NCBI GenBank assembly: GCA_028281005.1
Contig: JANQKS010000068.1
Span: 1 to 64,000, forward strand
DNA: 64,000 bases
Direction of reading: 5' to 3'
Source of the DNA: Pseudomonadales bacterium
GTDB lineage: Bacteria > Pseudomonadota > Gammaproteobacteria > Pseudomonadales > Azotimanducaceae
Shown here: one piece after another, positions 16,465-25,568 of the stretch
Layout of the letters: each line of letters opens with the position of its first letter
Position numbering within the stretch: position 1 is the stretch's first letter
Program-made: the position numbers and the translations under genes
Notes under the pieces: generated by a model
What the model saw: the letters and a program-made list of their open reading frames with translations, nothing else
Told to the model about the DNA's origin: nothing
The model's database searches: none

Positions 16465-17400
16465 CTAAGCCAGCTGGGGCTGTTGGTAGCGCTCAATCTG
16501 CGCGCGCAGCTCTGCTGGCCAATTCACCGCACGCCGGGCATCCAAATCGATACACACGCCAACCGTGTCACTCATACCCAACAGTTGGTCCGTGTTGCGA
16601 TCCAGCGCCCAGCGCCGCGACAAGCGCGATTTGTCTTCGATTTTGAGATCCGCGCTGAAGTAAGCGATGTTGTCACCTAGCCGTGGTTGGACGAATGTCT
16701 GCGTGCGGGTCTCCATCACTGCCCACCCGACGCGCTGGCCATCTTGAGTCTGAAACACCGGTGGTCCTTGCTGCAGATTATTTTGCGCCGCCAGTTTGGC
16801 AAACGGCAAAAACATCAGCTCGATGTCTTCGCGGAGCCAGCCGTCAGCATCGACGTCCTCCGCCTCGATAACCGCCTCGCGTTTACCGCTCATCATGCCC
16901 CCGCCTTCAATGTTGGGGATTTGCGCATCCAGTTGTTGCAAAGTGACTTCGGTATTGGCCGGGCCAAGCGAGAGACTGCGTGGTTTCGCGAATCGTGGCA
17001 CCTCAATGGCGTGTTGGCTGCTGTCCCAGGCACTTGCTGGAAACGGCAGGTTCTTGCGAGTCGCCTGATCGATGAGGGCGGTGGTGACGATAAAGGTGGC
17101 GGCCACCTCATCTGTGTCGGGATTGCGGATTTCAATATAGCTCTGCATCCCCCCTTCGGTTAGCGCCAGGATCCCCCCTGCGGTGATCAGCGTGGCGCCT
17201 TCAAACTGTTCACGGCGAAAGCGAGTGTAGGTGTCTGTGCGGCGCAGAAAACTGCTCGCCAGCAGTGTTCCCGGCAGCTGCAACCCGTCCAACAACACGC
17301 GATTGGCGCGTTCCATGCGCTGCATGTAGAAACGTACGTTCATGTGTCCGAGAGAGTCAATTTCCTCCGCTAGCACGGTGGTTTGGTGCAGGTGCTGCAT
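16465..17400 (-). CDS. Acyl-CoA thioesterase-like protein (double hotdog)
   Basis: The 311-residue product has two hotdog-like halves. The first begins with VLAEEIDSLGHMNVRFYMQR, the D-x-x-G-H-x-N-x-x-x-Y pattern of 4HBT thioesterases. The second half (from about 165) carries GRVGWAVMETRTQTFVQPRL-like strands around 235. It should hydrolyse an acyl-CoA, but the substrate is unclear. It is a single gene, transcribed away from the dead oxidoreductase at 17574. Confidence 0.75.
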   Translation of the reverse strand: MQHLHQTTVLAEEIDSLGHMNVRFYMQRMERANRVLLDGLQLPGTLLASSFLRRTDTYTRFRREQFEGATLITAGGILALTEGGMQSYIEIRNPDTDEVAATFIVTTALIDQATRKNLPFPASAWDSSQHAIEVPRFAKPRSLSLGPANTEVTLQQLDAQIPNIEGGGMMSGKREAVIEAEDVDADGWLREDIELMFLPFAKLAAQNNLQQGPPVFQTQDGQRVGWAVMETRTQTFVQPRLGDNIAYFSADLKIEDKSRLSRRWALDRNTDQLLGMSDTVGVCIDLDARRAVNWPAELRAQIERYQQPQLA

Positions 17401-17573
17401 GTTGTTTACGGCCTTGAAAGGGTTGCTAGATGAAACGGCGCATTCTAGCGGAGTGAAGTGTGCAATTTTAGGTGTATTTGTTAGGTACTGTCCGGATTGT
17501 TGAGCTGTACTTGGCTCTTAGGGCCTGCGCCGGGCTTCTACCACGTCTCACATCTGTTTGAACCTGAGGATGC

Positions 17574-17991
17574 ATGGCCAGAACTTCAGATTGGCGGCGG
17601 CGTGATTTTTTGCGTGCTGCAATGAGTGGCGGTGTTGCCGCGCCGGCGCTTGGTTGGGCAACGCAAACACCACGCTTGGCGCCGAATGAGTGCCTCAAAC
17701 TGGCATTTGTTGGTGTGGGAGGCAAAGGTTGCTAGCTCATCATGGCCCTGGCCCAGCACGACATTGTGGCATTGTGTGACGTTGACGAACGCACGACCTG
17801 ATCATATGCATTTCCCCATTGCCATGTCTGCCATCAACTTGGGGATCCATGTGTATTGCGAAAAGCCGCTGACGCATACGGTTGAAGAGGCCCGTATATT
17901 GGCGGCAGCCGCCAAGCGTAAAGGTGTGGTGTCGCAGTTGGGGAACGTGGCGGTCCGCGCCAAGACGCCGTATGACACGCTGAGCACATGA
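17574..17991 (+). pseudogene. Broken Tat-exported Gfo/Idh/MocA oxidoreductase gene
   Basis: The ATG at 17574 opens a Tat-type signal (WRRRDFLRAAMSGGVAAPAL) and the first Rossmann strand (LAFVGVGGKG). A TAG then interrupts the frame, which continues as ALAQHDIVALCDVDERT and ends. After a deletion of roughly 70 codons and a frame change, the family block TPDHMHFPIAMSAINLGIHV, YCEKPLTHTVEEAR and VVSQLGN appears, and the gene ends at 17991. Intact members are about 400 residues long, so the C-terminal two thirds are missing. This is a clear relic of a secreted sugar or inositol oxidoreductase. Confidence 0.9.
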
Positions 17992-18030
17992 GACTTATTC
18001 AGAGGCCCCTTAGTTTAATCTCTCCATAGC

Positions 18031-19641
18031 CTAGTCCGGATCAATCAGCACCCCAGGGTTGAGGATGCCGCGCGGGTCCAGTTCCCGTTTGACCGCCCTC
18101 AGCGCGGCTTTAAACGTTGTCGGCACTTGTTGATCGTAACCTGGACGGTGCATGCGACCCACCGCGTGATGATGGGTGCTGGTGCCACCGGCATCCACCA
18201 CGGCGGCGGTGGCGGTGTCTTTGATGTGTTGCCATATCTCGGCTTCACCACCCGGGGCGGCTACGCCGGAGAAGCTGTAATAGGGCGCTGGTCCATCCGG
18301 GTAAACGTGGGTGAAACGACAGGATAGCCGAGCGCTGGCACCGAGGGTTTCGCGCAACGCTGCGCCGACGCGATCACGCACATGCGCGTCAAACTCAGGC
18401 CATTTATCCCAAGTGATGGAAGTTTCAAATGTATCGGCCAGCAATCCAAGACCGTTGCTGACCCCTGCGTTGACGCCGATGAAAGCCTGGCGCCAGGCGC
18501 CTACCGCGCCTTCCCGTCCGGTGGCTTGACCGGTGCCGTCATCGATGCGGACGTCCTCATCATCAATTTGCCCTTCAAACTCCCGCGCTATTTTCACGGC
18601 TTCCCACACATAGGCGCCTTGCGGCACGTCCGCGGATTCGAACCCGATAATGAGCAGAGATTGTTGGCCGTTGAGGCCAGCGCTTTGCTCAGCCTCGGCA
18701 GGGTCCAGCAGACGCAAGTTAGCGGGCCACAGTTTGGCTTGCACAATGTGCCGCGTGGCATCGTAACCGGCTTGCCAACTGGGAAACACCACGCCCGCGG
18801 TGGCGCGATAGACAGGTCGTTTCTGCAGGCGCAGCCAAACGCTTGAGATGACGCCGAGAATACCTTCTGAGCCGATCGCTAAGCGGTCCGGACTAGGGCC
18901 GGCGCCGCTGCCCGGCAAACGCCGGGACTCCCACCAACCGCTGGGTGTGAGCATACGCACCGCTTCAACGAAGTCATCGATGTGAGTGTGGTTGGTCGCG
19001 TAGTGCCCGCCGGAACGGGTAGCCACCCAGCCGCCGACGGTGGACCAGGGGAAACTCTGGGGAAAGTGCCGCAGGGTTAAGCCGTGGGGTTTGAGGGTGG
19101 CTTCCAGGTCCGGGCCAAACACACCCGCTTGAATGTTCGCGGCACGGGATACTTCGTCGATCTCCAACACCTGATGAAAATGAGCCATGTCGATACTCAC
19201 CGCGCCATTGCTGTCGGCGGGGACGCTTAATCCCCACACCACGGTGGTCGCTCCGCCGTACGGTATCGCGGTATAACTGTGCTGATCACACCAACTCAGG
19301 ACAGCTTCCAACTCATCTTCGTTGCGCGGGTGTGCCACCGCATCCGGCGGGTGATCAAACTGCCCGCGCATCGCTTTGAGCAATTCGAGCACATGCCCGC
19401 CGTAGGTATGCAACGCGCGCTGGCGGTGACCGGCGGTGACAAAGGCAGACAGCGGCTCGGGCACGGTGATGCGGCTCGGCGTCAGCTCGATTTCATCCAG
19501 GTTGGGGATGGGCGGGGGTGTGACTTCCTGGCCGAGTCGGGCGGAAATGGCCGCGGCCATTTTTTTGCGTTCGTCCTCGCTGGGTTCGTCGCTGACGTTT
19601 CCCCAGGTCCAGAAGCTACGCGGTTGATCCCATACAGGCAT
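18031..19641 (-). CDS. FAD-linked oxidase, alkyldihydroxyacetonephosphate synthase-like
   Basis: The 536-residue protein shows the FAD-binding type 4 domain (PRNEDELEAVLSWCDQHSYT, then PYGGATTVVWGL and GWVATRSGGHYATNH) and the C-terminal FAD-linked domain with the STHHHAVGRMH segment that forms the active site in AGPS enzymes. In eukaryotes AGPS makes ether lipids; bacterial relatives have varied roles, so the substrate is open. An AAAGGAGG site precedes the ATG. It lies 36 bp after the SDR gene, probably in one operon. Confidence 0.87.
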   Translation of the reverse strand: MPVWDQPRSFWTWGNVSDEPSEDERKKMAAAISARLGQEVTPPPIPNLDEIELTPSRITVPEPLSAFVTAGHRQRALHTYGGHVLELLKAMRGQFDHPPDAVAHPRNEDELEAVLSWCDQHSYTAIPYGGATTVVWGLSVPADSNGAVSIDMAHFHQVLEIDEVSRAANIQAGVFGPDLEATLKPHGLTLRHFPQSFPWSTVGGWVATRSGGHYATNHTHIDDFVEAVRMLTPSGWWESRRLPGSGAGPSPDRLAIGSEGILGVISSVWLRLQKRPVYRATAGVVFPSWQAGYDATRHIVQAKLWPANLRLLDPAEAEQSAGLNGQQSLLIIGFESADVPQGAYVWEAVKIAREFEGQIDDEDVRIDDGTGQATGREGAVGAWRQAFIGVNAGVSNGLGLLADTFETSITWDKWPEFDAHVRDRVGAALRETLGASARLSCRFTHVYPDGPAPYYSFSGVAAPGGEAEIWQHIKDTATAAVVDAGGTSTHHHAVGRMHRPGYDQQVPTTFKAALRAVKRELDPRGILNPGVLIDPD

Positions 19642-19677
19642 AGCGGCCTCCTTTGTCGAGCGGACTGTCTGACTGAC

Positions 19678-20508
19678 TTAAGCGCGGGTGAGGGTTTGGT
19701 CTTCGACCAGTGCATCCAGTTGTTTTTGCACGGCCTTGGCCCAATGCGGATGGGTCAAAATCCAGAATTTCTCGTCGCGGATGGCGTTGGCGACCAGCTC
19801 ACCCACTTCATCCGGCGGCATACCTTGTTCGAGCGTAGCTTGAATATTCTGCGCCACCTTACCTTCGCTGTTGCCATCGTTGCTTGGTTTGGCTTGACCC
19901 GGCCTGTAGGTCACTGAATTACGCGAGATATTGGTGTTGATGGGGCCCGGGCAGAGTACCGACGCTCTGACCGTGCTTTTTTTAGCGCGTAGCTCTCGCT
20001 CCAATACGGCCATTAACGCCACCACGCCGTGTTTGGCGACATTGTAGGCGCCCATCATGCCGCCGGAGATGAGCCCTGCCATCGAAGAGGTGGCATTGAT
20101 GTGGCCGCCACCACTGGCCTCTAATAAAGGTACAAACACATGGGTGCCGTGGATCGGGCCCCATAGGTCCACGTCGATAATCCACTTCCAATCTTCCAGC
20201 TTCATCTTGCGCGCGGACGTTGGAATGCCGACACCGGCGTTGTTGCACACTACATGCACCGCGCCATGACGCTCCATGGCGGCGTCTGCCAATGCTTGCA
20301 CCGCCTCTAAGCGCGAAACATCACACTCCATGGTGATGATGTCGACATCTGCTGCGCTGAATTCCGCCTGTGCCGCCTGCATGGCTCCTTTGTCCAGATC
20401 ACCGATCACCAAGTGCATACCCCGAGCGGCAAACGCTCGTGCCATGCCCAGCCCAATACCACTGGCACCACCAGTGATTACCGCGGTCTTACCCTGAAAA
20501 TCTTGCAT
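19678..20508 (-). CDS. Short-chain dehydrogenase/reductase
   Basis: The 276-residue SDR has the cofactor loop TGGASGIG, the NNAG block and the catalytic S-x(n)-YNVAK set. The Asp after the second strand (VIGDLD) suggests NAD preference. The C-terminal extension is short and polar. It is encoded upstream of the AGPS-like flavoenzyme with 36 bp between them, and a redox step on a shared lipid or alcohol substrate is plausible. Confidence 0.93.
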   Translation of the reverse strand: MQDFQGKTAVITGGASGIGLGMARAFAARGMHLVIGDLDKGAMQAAQAEFSAADVDIITMECDVSRLEAVQALADAAMERHGAVHVVCNNAGVGIPTSARKMKLEDWKWIIDVDLWGPIHGTHVFVPLLEASGGGHINATSSMAGLISGGMMGAYNVAKHGVVALMAVLERELRAKKSTVRASVLCPGPINTNISRNSVTYRPGQAKPSNDGNSEGKVAQNIQATLEQGMPPDEVGELVANAIRDEKFWILTHPHWAKAVQKQLDALVEDQTLTRA

Positions 20509-20596
20509 GCTTATCTCCCCCCGAAGCGCTTACACTGCCACTTAAATTTTAGATGCTGCCATGCATCATAGCACCGGCTGCAAACAAGGACGTGAC

Positions 20597-21058
20597 ATGA
20601 ACATAGGCGATACAGCACCGGATTTTGAACTACAAGATCAGGACGGACAGACCGTCACCTTGGATGCCCTGCTGGCACAAGGTCCCTTGGTGTTGTATTT
20701 CTATCCGTTTGATTTCTCTCCCGTGTGCACTGCGCAAGCCTGCGCCATGCGCGACCGCTTTGATGGTGCGGCGGTGAAAGGCATTCAAATTGTTGGCGTC
20801 AGTGCGCAAAGTGTAAGCAGCCATAAACGTTTTGCGGCTGCCCACAACATTCCCTTCCCGCTGCTGTCTGATCCGCGCAAGACCATGATTCGGGCGTATG
20901 GCGCGGACGGCATTCTGGGCTTCGGCACACGCCGCATTACCTTTCTCATCAACACAGACAAAGTGGTGCAAAACCGCGCGGTGGCGGACCTCACGCTGGG
21001 CGCGCATACTGATTTGTTGGAGAAAGTGGTGGCGGAAAAACCAGGAGCCAAACCTTAA
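20597..21058 (+). CDS. Peroxiredoxin, Bcp/AhpC-TSA type
   Basis: The ATG at 20597 has an AAGGA site 7 bases before it and gives 153 residues; a longer reading from 20561 lacks such a site. The active-site segment FDFSPVCTAQACAMRDRF carries the peroxidatic Cys and a second Cys five residues later, as in Bcp-type enzymes that form an intramolecular disulfide. It should reduce hydrogen peroxide or lipid hydroperoxides in the cytoplasm. It is divergent from the SDR gene. Confidence 0.93.
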   Translation: MNIGDTAPDFELQDQDGQTVTLDALLAQGPLVLYFYPFDFSPVCTAQACAMRDRFDGAAVKGIQIVGVSAQSVSSHKRFAAAHNIPFPLLSDPRKTMIRAYGADGILGFGTRRITFLINTDKVVQNRAVADLTLGAHTDLLEKVVAEKPGAKP

Positions 21059-21240
21059 CTGCCATAGATCGCAAACGGTGCATCAAGCTTGTTGCGCTCG
21101 GACCGACGCGTACGGTGCGCGCATAAGCGGATAGGCTTGTCCTTAAGATTGCTTTTGATGCGTCGCTGGTCAGCTAAGTGTTTGGCTCCCCGGAACTCTA
21201 AGCTCATCCCTACGCTACGCCTGTGATCGTCGGAAGTGAA

Positions 21241-21270
21241 AGACTGTTGGGTGATAAAACCCAACAGTCT
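21241..21270. terminator. Strong inverted repeat, probable bidirectional terminator
   Basis: A perfect 12-bp inverted repeat (AGACTGTTGGGT / ACCCAACAGTCT) encloses a 6-base loop. It lies between the convergent peroxiredoxin and RNHCP genes. On the minus strand it is followed by TTTC, and no long U-run is present on either side. Confidence 0.7.
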
Positions 21271-21293
21271 ATGTCCGATTGGTTTTAACAGGT

Positions 21294-21656
21294 CTATTTT
21301 TGTGTGGTTGTAGCTGGCGTGGGTTGCTGCATGAACTCCAACACCGCATCCAAATCATCTTGCACGGTTAATAAGGCAAGCTTGTTGGGTTGGATTTTGT
21401 TACATGCCGTACATTGATGCACAATTTGCCACCCCTTTTTCTTTTTGATGACGCGCACAGGTTTCATCAAGGCACGACAACTACTCCTCCGGTCTCCCGG
21501 ACGATCCAAATCAACGTGTTGTGACCACAAACAAAAGGGACAATGATTGCGGTAACTCCCGTTTGTCACCGGCTTAACTTCGCTGCCGCAATTCAGGCAG
21601 ACGAAACCAGTGTTTTCATCGTTTTTCGCCAAATCCGTCTCCGACCATGCATACAA
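21294..21656 (-). CDS. RNHCP-domain zinc-ribbon protein
   Basis: This 120-residue protein matches the RNHCP family. It shows a first ribbon FVCLNCGSEV, the signature YRNHCPFCLWSQHVD with the PGDR that follows, and a last pair QCTACNKIQPNKLA. The CxxC and HCPxC pairs should bind zinc. The family is small and of unknown function. The C terminus is Thr/Pro-rich. Confidence 0.88.
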   Translation of the reverse strand: MYAWSETDLAKNDENTGFVCLNCGSEVKPVTNGSYRNHCPFCLWSQHVDLDRPGDRRSSCRALMKPVRVIKKKKGWQIVHQCTACNKIQPNKLALLTVQDDLDAVLEFMQQPTPATTTQK

Positions 21657-21730
21657 GGCATTGGTAGGAAACGGGTTCGGTTTACTCTGACCTGTTGACA
21701 GGCTTCAGGCTTGTCTAGGGAGCGGTCGAT

Positions 21731-21880
21731 TCACCGCGCTTCTTTAGAAAGCGCGATTACTTTCGGTTCCGACTTCATCGGAGCATGTTCCATCTTCCGA
21801 ATCCGGACCACGACTGGTTTTAGTAGTTGTGCCAGCCACTGTAACGCGGCGTTACCCACGTTCCACCGATAGACGTTCAC
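21731..21880 (-). CDS. Possible small protein (49 residues, GTG start)
   Basis: The minus-strand frame is open for 69 codons between the TAG at 21941-21943 and the TGA at 21731-21733. A GTG at 21880 would give 49 residues (VNVYRWNVGNAALQWLAQLL, then KPVVVRIRKM and a basic tail). A GGGGAGGA stretch lies about 22 bases upstream, too far for a standard site. The composition is protein-like (amphipathic helix then basic tail), but I recognise no family, so this is only a candidate. Confidence 0.25.
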   Translation of the reverse strand: MNVYRWNVGNAALQWLAQLLKPVVVRIRKMEHAPMKSEPKVIALSKEAR

Positions 21881-21940
21881 CCAGACGCACTGACAAAGGC
21901 GTCCTCCCCGGTTAGAGGATTTGGCGAATACTTGCGTGTT

Positions 21941-22324
21941 CTAAATAGAGAATATAGAAACCTCGGCATTGCAAAGTTATAGATTACCCCAATCTGGGGT
22001 TCGGGTGATGGTGATCAAACCCGTGGAGACCGGTATGGTGCGCGGTGCTCTACAAAAGGCACGGATCGATCGTAACCCGCATGATGCGCCGCTTATCACC
22101 CGTGTTAGACCGGTCAGACGGCTTTTAAGCCGTTCACGTTGGAAATGTGCGCTGTGTCTCAGAATGCCCGATGGCGTCTGCTACGGTGATAGCCAGTGCA
22201 TTATCTGCGTGGTATGCCAGCAGTATTAGCAGCCACGCCCCTAAACCGGCTTGAAGGAATCAAGCCATCGGCTTAGTGGGCACCTTATAAGCGCCGCTAG
22301 GCCCAAACGAAGGAGAGTTTGGCC
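21941..22324 (+). other. Intergenic leader upstream of prkA with several hairpins
   Basis: About 380 bp before prkA hold no convincing gene. Three short perfect inverted repeats follow one another: ACCCCA-ATC-TGGGGT (21986-22000), ACGGCTT-TT-AAGCCGT (22118-22133) and GGCTTGA-AGGAA-TCAAGCC (22248-22266). A long untranslated leader with folded RNA is plausible, and a small RNA cannot be ruled out. A weak plus-strand frame at 21969-22229 with several Cys codons has no ribosome-binding site. Confidence 0.35.
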
Positions 22325-24247
22325 ATGGGCGTTTTTGAGCACTTTCAGCAGCGTTACGACGCGGTCGCCACCGAAGAGTTGTCGTTAGACGAATATCTCG
22401 ATCTGTGCCGCGAAGATTCCAAAACTTATGCCACCGCAGCCGAGCGTTTATTGTTGGCCATTGGTGAGCCGGAGTTTGTGGATACCTCCAAAGATCCGCG
22501 ACTGTCCCGTATCTTCTCTAACAAAATAATTAAGCGCTATCCGGCGTTTGACGAGTTTTATGGCATGGAGGAGGCGATTGAACAGATTGTGTCTTTCTTC
22601 CGCCATGCGGCCCAAGGGTTGGAGGAGCGTAAGCAGATTTTGTATCTGTTAGGTCCGGTCGGTGGTGGCAAGTCTTCCTTGGCGGAAAAACTGAAAGCGT
22701 TGATGCAGCGTGAACCGTTTTACGCGCTGAAAGGCTCGCCGGTGAACGAAAGCCCCTTAGGGTTGTTCGACCCGGAGGAAGATGCAGCCATCTTGGAAGA
22801 AGACTTCGGCATCCCCAAGCGCTACTTACGCGGCATCATGTCACCTTGGGCGGCAAAACGCCTCAAAGAGTTCGGCGGCGATGTCTCGCAATTTCGGGTG
22901 GTCAAAATGTATCCCTCGATTCTCGATCAGGTGGCGGTCGCCAAAACCGAACCCGGTGATGAAAACAACCAAGACATCTCTGCCTTGGTCGGTAAAGTCG
23001 ACATCCGTCAGCTGGAAGACTTCGCCCAGAGTGACCCTGACGCCTACAGCTTCTCCGGCGGCTTGTGTAAAGCCAACCAGGGTCTGCTGGAATTTGTGGA
23101 GATGTTCAAAGCGCCGATCAAGGTGCTGCACCCGCTGTTGACCGCAACCCAGGAAGGTAACTTCAACGGCACCGAAGCGATAGGCGCCATCCCCTTCGAC
23201 GGTGTGGTATTGGCTCACTCAAACGAATCGGAGTGGCAGAACTTCCGTAACAATCGCAACAACGAGGCTTTCATCGACCGCGTCTATATCGTCAAAGTGC
23301 CTTATTGCTTGCGCGTTTCCGAAGAGATGAAAATTTATGAAAAGTTGGTCACTGCCAGCTCTCTAAAGAATGCACCCTGTGCTCCGGATACATTGAAGAT
23401 GCTGGCGCAGTTTATTGTTTTGTCGCGTCTCAACGAGCCGGAAAACTCAAACGTGTTTTCGAAGATGGGTGTCTACGACGGGCTCAACCTCAAAGACACC
23501 GACCCCAAGGCGAAGACGCTGCAAGAGTACCGCGACATGGCCGGCGTAGAAGAAGGCATGGAGGGTTTATCCACCCGCTTTGCCTTCAAGATCCTCTCTC
23601 GGGTGTTTAATTTCGATCCCACCGAAGTGGCGGCCAATCCCGTGCACCTGATGTATGTGCTGGAACAACAGATCGAACGGGAAAACTACGCAGATGACGT
23701 GCGTGACCGTTACATCAGTTACATCAAAGAGTACCTCTCGGCCAAATACGTTGAGTTCATCGGCAAAGAGATACAGACCGCGTACTTGGAGAGCTATTCC
23801 GAGTTTGGTCAAAATTTGTTTGACCGTTACGTCACCTACGCAGATTTCTGGATCCAGGATCAAGAGTTTCGAGATCCGGAAACGGGTGACATTTTGGATC
23901 GCGCCGCGCTCAACGAAGAGCTGGAGAAGATCGAAAAACCAGCCGGGATCAGCAACCCGAAAGATTTCCGCAACGAGATCGTGAACTTTGTGCTGCGTGC
24001 GCGCGCCAATAACGGTGGCGACAATCCCTCATGGCAGAGTTACGAGAAACTGCGCACCGTGATCGAGAAGAAAATGTTCTCTAACACGGAAGATCTGTTA
24101 CCGGTCATCTCCTTTAACACCAAGGCCAGCCATGACGAACAGAAGAAGCATGACGATTTTGTCGCGCGCATGGTGGAACGAGGCTATACCGAGAAGCAGG
24201 TGCGCTTGTTAAGCGAGTGGTATCTGCGAGTGCGGAAGTCTCAGTAA
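22325..24247 (+). CDS. prkA: PrkA/YeaG serine protein kinase
   Basis: The ATG at 22325 follows AAGGAGAG by 8 bases and gives 640 residues, the usual length of the family. The N-terminal AAA-type domain carries the P-loop GPVGGGKSS and the long PrkA-specific inserts (PVNESPLGLFDPEEDAAILE). The C-terminal part is the PrkA kinase-like domain. YeaG phosphorylates protein substrates and acts in nutrient-stress responses in enterobacteria. It heads the conserved three-gene set prkA-yeaH-spoVR, 52 bp before yeaH. Confidence 0.97.
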   Translation: MGVFEHFQQRYDAVATEELSLDEYLDLCREDSKTYATAAERLLLAIGEPEFVDTSKDPRLSRIFSNKIIKRYPAFDEFYGMEEAIEQIVSFFRHAAQGLEERKQILYLLGPVGGGKSSLAEKLKALMQREPFYALKGSPVNESPLGLFDPEEDAAILEEDFGIPKRYLRGIMSPWAAKRLKEFGGDVSQFRVVKMYPSILDQVAVAKTEPGDENNQDISALVGKVDIRQLEDFAQSDPDAYSFSGGLCKANQGLLEFVEMFKAPIKVLHPLLTATQEGNFNGTEAIGAIPFDGVVLAHSNESEWQNFRNNRNNEAFIDRVYIVKVPYCLRVSEEMKIYEKLVTASSLKNAPCAPDTLKMLAQFIVLSRLNEPENSNVFSKMGVYDGLNLKDTDPKAKTLQEYRDMAGVEEGMEGLSTRFAFKILSRVFNFDPTEVAANPVHLMYVLEQQIERENYADDVRDRYISYIKEYLSAKYVEFIGKEIQTAYLESYSEFGQNLFDRYVTYADFWIQDQEFRDPETGDILDRAALNEELEKIEKPAGISNPKDFRNEIVNFVLRARANNGGDNPSWQSYEKLRTVIEKKMFSNTEDLLPVISFNTKASHDEQKKHDDFVARMVERGYTEKQVRLLSEWYLRVRKSQ

Positions 24248-24299
24248 GGCTATTTAAGTAAGGCTGTCTCAGTAAGACGTATTGCAGCGGAGTCCGCCC

Positions 24300-25568
24300 A
24301 TGTCTTTTCTCATCGATCGTCGCGGCAACGCCAAACACAAAAACATGGTGAACCGCCGTCGTTTCATGGCGCGCTATAAAAGGCACATTCAACGCGCGGT
24401 GGAACAAGCGGTAAGCCAGCGCAGCATCACCGATATGGAACGGGGTGAAGAAGTCAGCATCCCCGCGGGGGATGTGTCCGAGCCTATTTTCCATCACGGC
24501 AGCGGCGGCCGGCGCACCGTGGTGCACCCCGGCAATGAAGAGTTTGTTTCAGGTGACCGGGTACCGCGCCCTCAGGGTGGCGCCAGTGGTGGCAGTGGGC
24601 AAGGTCAGGCCTCGGATCAGGGTGAAGGTGAGGATGACTTCGTATTTCAGCTTAGCAGCGAAGAGTTTATCAACTGCCTGTTTGATGATCTGGAACTGCC
24701 GAACATGACCAAGCGTCACCTCAAAGGCACACATTCCATCAAATATGAACATGCCGGTTTCAGTGCCGATGGCGTACCTGCCAAGCTGTCTGTGGCGCGC
24801 ACTATGAAAGCCTCAAAAATGCGCCGCATTGCTTTAAATGCCGGACGCAAACGGACGCGCAGAGATCTGCTTGCAGAGCTGGAGCAAGCGCAACAGCAGG
24901 GTGATGAACTGAACTGCCGGCGTTTGCAGCTGGCCATTGAAGAGGTGGAAAAGGGCATCAGCAAGGTGGCGTTTTTGGACGACACTGACTTGCGCTACAA
25001 ACTACACGTGGAAAAGCCGGTACCCACTTCCCAGGCAGTCATGTTTTGCTTGATGGACGTGAGCGGCTCCATGGATCAAGCCACCAAGGACATGGCCAAG
25101 CGGTTCTACCTGCTGTTGTACATGTTTTTAAAACGCCACTACGAACGCACCGAGCTGGTGTTTATCCGCCACCACACCCAGGCTAAGGAAGTCGATGAGC
25201 AGGAGTTTTTCTACTCCAGGGAAACCGGCGGCACGGTGGTATCCAGCGCTCTACATTTAATGCAGGAGATCATCGAAGCACGCTACTCGCCGGATGAATG
25301 GAACATCTACGGCGCACAAGCGTCCGACGGTGATAACTGGAATGCAGATTCCCCTAAATGTAGCCAGCTGCTGCGGGAGGCGTTGTTACCGCAACTGCAG
25401 TACTACGCGTACGTAGAAATTACCCGCAACCAACACCAGGCATTGTGGGAAGAGTACAGTAGTCTGCAGGCGGAGTTTCCGCACACGTTTGCCCAGCAAC
25501 ATATACGCGGCGTTGGCGATATTTTCCCCGTGTTCCGTGACTTGTTTGCCAAAAAGGCGGTGGCGTGA
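24300..25568 (+). CDS. yeaH: YeaH/DUF444 protein with VWA-like domain
   Basis: The 422-residue product matches YeaH/YhbH. The N terminus is basic (SFLIDRRGNAKHKNMVNRRR). A Gly/Ser/Gln-rich patch lies near 100, and the C-terminal half is von Willebrand A-like with the MIDAS motif MDVSGSMDQ. It works with YeaG in stress signalling. The stop codon overlaps the start of spoVR by one base (TGATG), so those two are translationally coupled. Confidence 0.96.
   Translation: MSFLIDRRGNAKHKNMVNRRRFMARYKRHIQRAVEQAVSQRSITDMERGEEVSIPAGDVSEPIFHHGSGGRRTVVHPGNEEFVSGDRVPRPQGGASGGSGQGQASDQGEGEDDFVFQLSSEEFINCLFDDLELPNMTKRHLKGTHSIKYEHAGFSADGVPAKLSVARTMKASKMRRIALNAGRKRTRRDLLAELEQAQQQGDELNCRRLQLAIEEVEKGISKVAFLDDTDLRYKLHVEKPVPTSQAVMFCLMDVSGSMDQATKDMAKRFYLLLYMFLKRHYERTELVFIRHHTQAKEVDEQEFFYSRETGGTVVSSALHLMQEIIEARYSPDEWNIYGAQASDGDNWNADSPKCSQLLREALLPQLQYYAYVEITRNQHQALWEEYSSLQAEFPHTFAQQHIRGVGDIFPVFRDLFAKKAVA

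Noticed and set aside
21969-22229. Plus-strand frame of 86 codons before prkA with several Cys codons
   Set aside because: It starts at TTG, has no Shine-Dalgarno and overlaps two inverted repeats. Zinc-ribbon spacing is not convincing.
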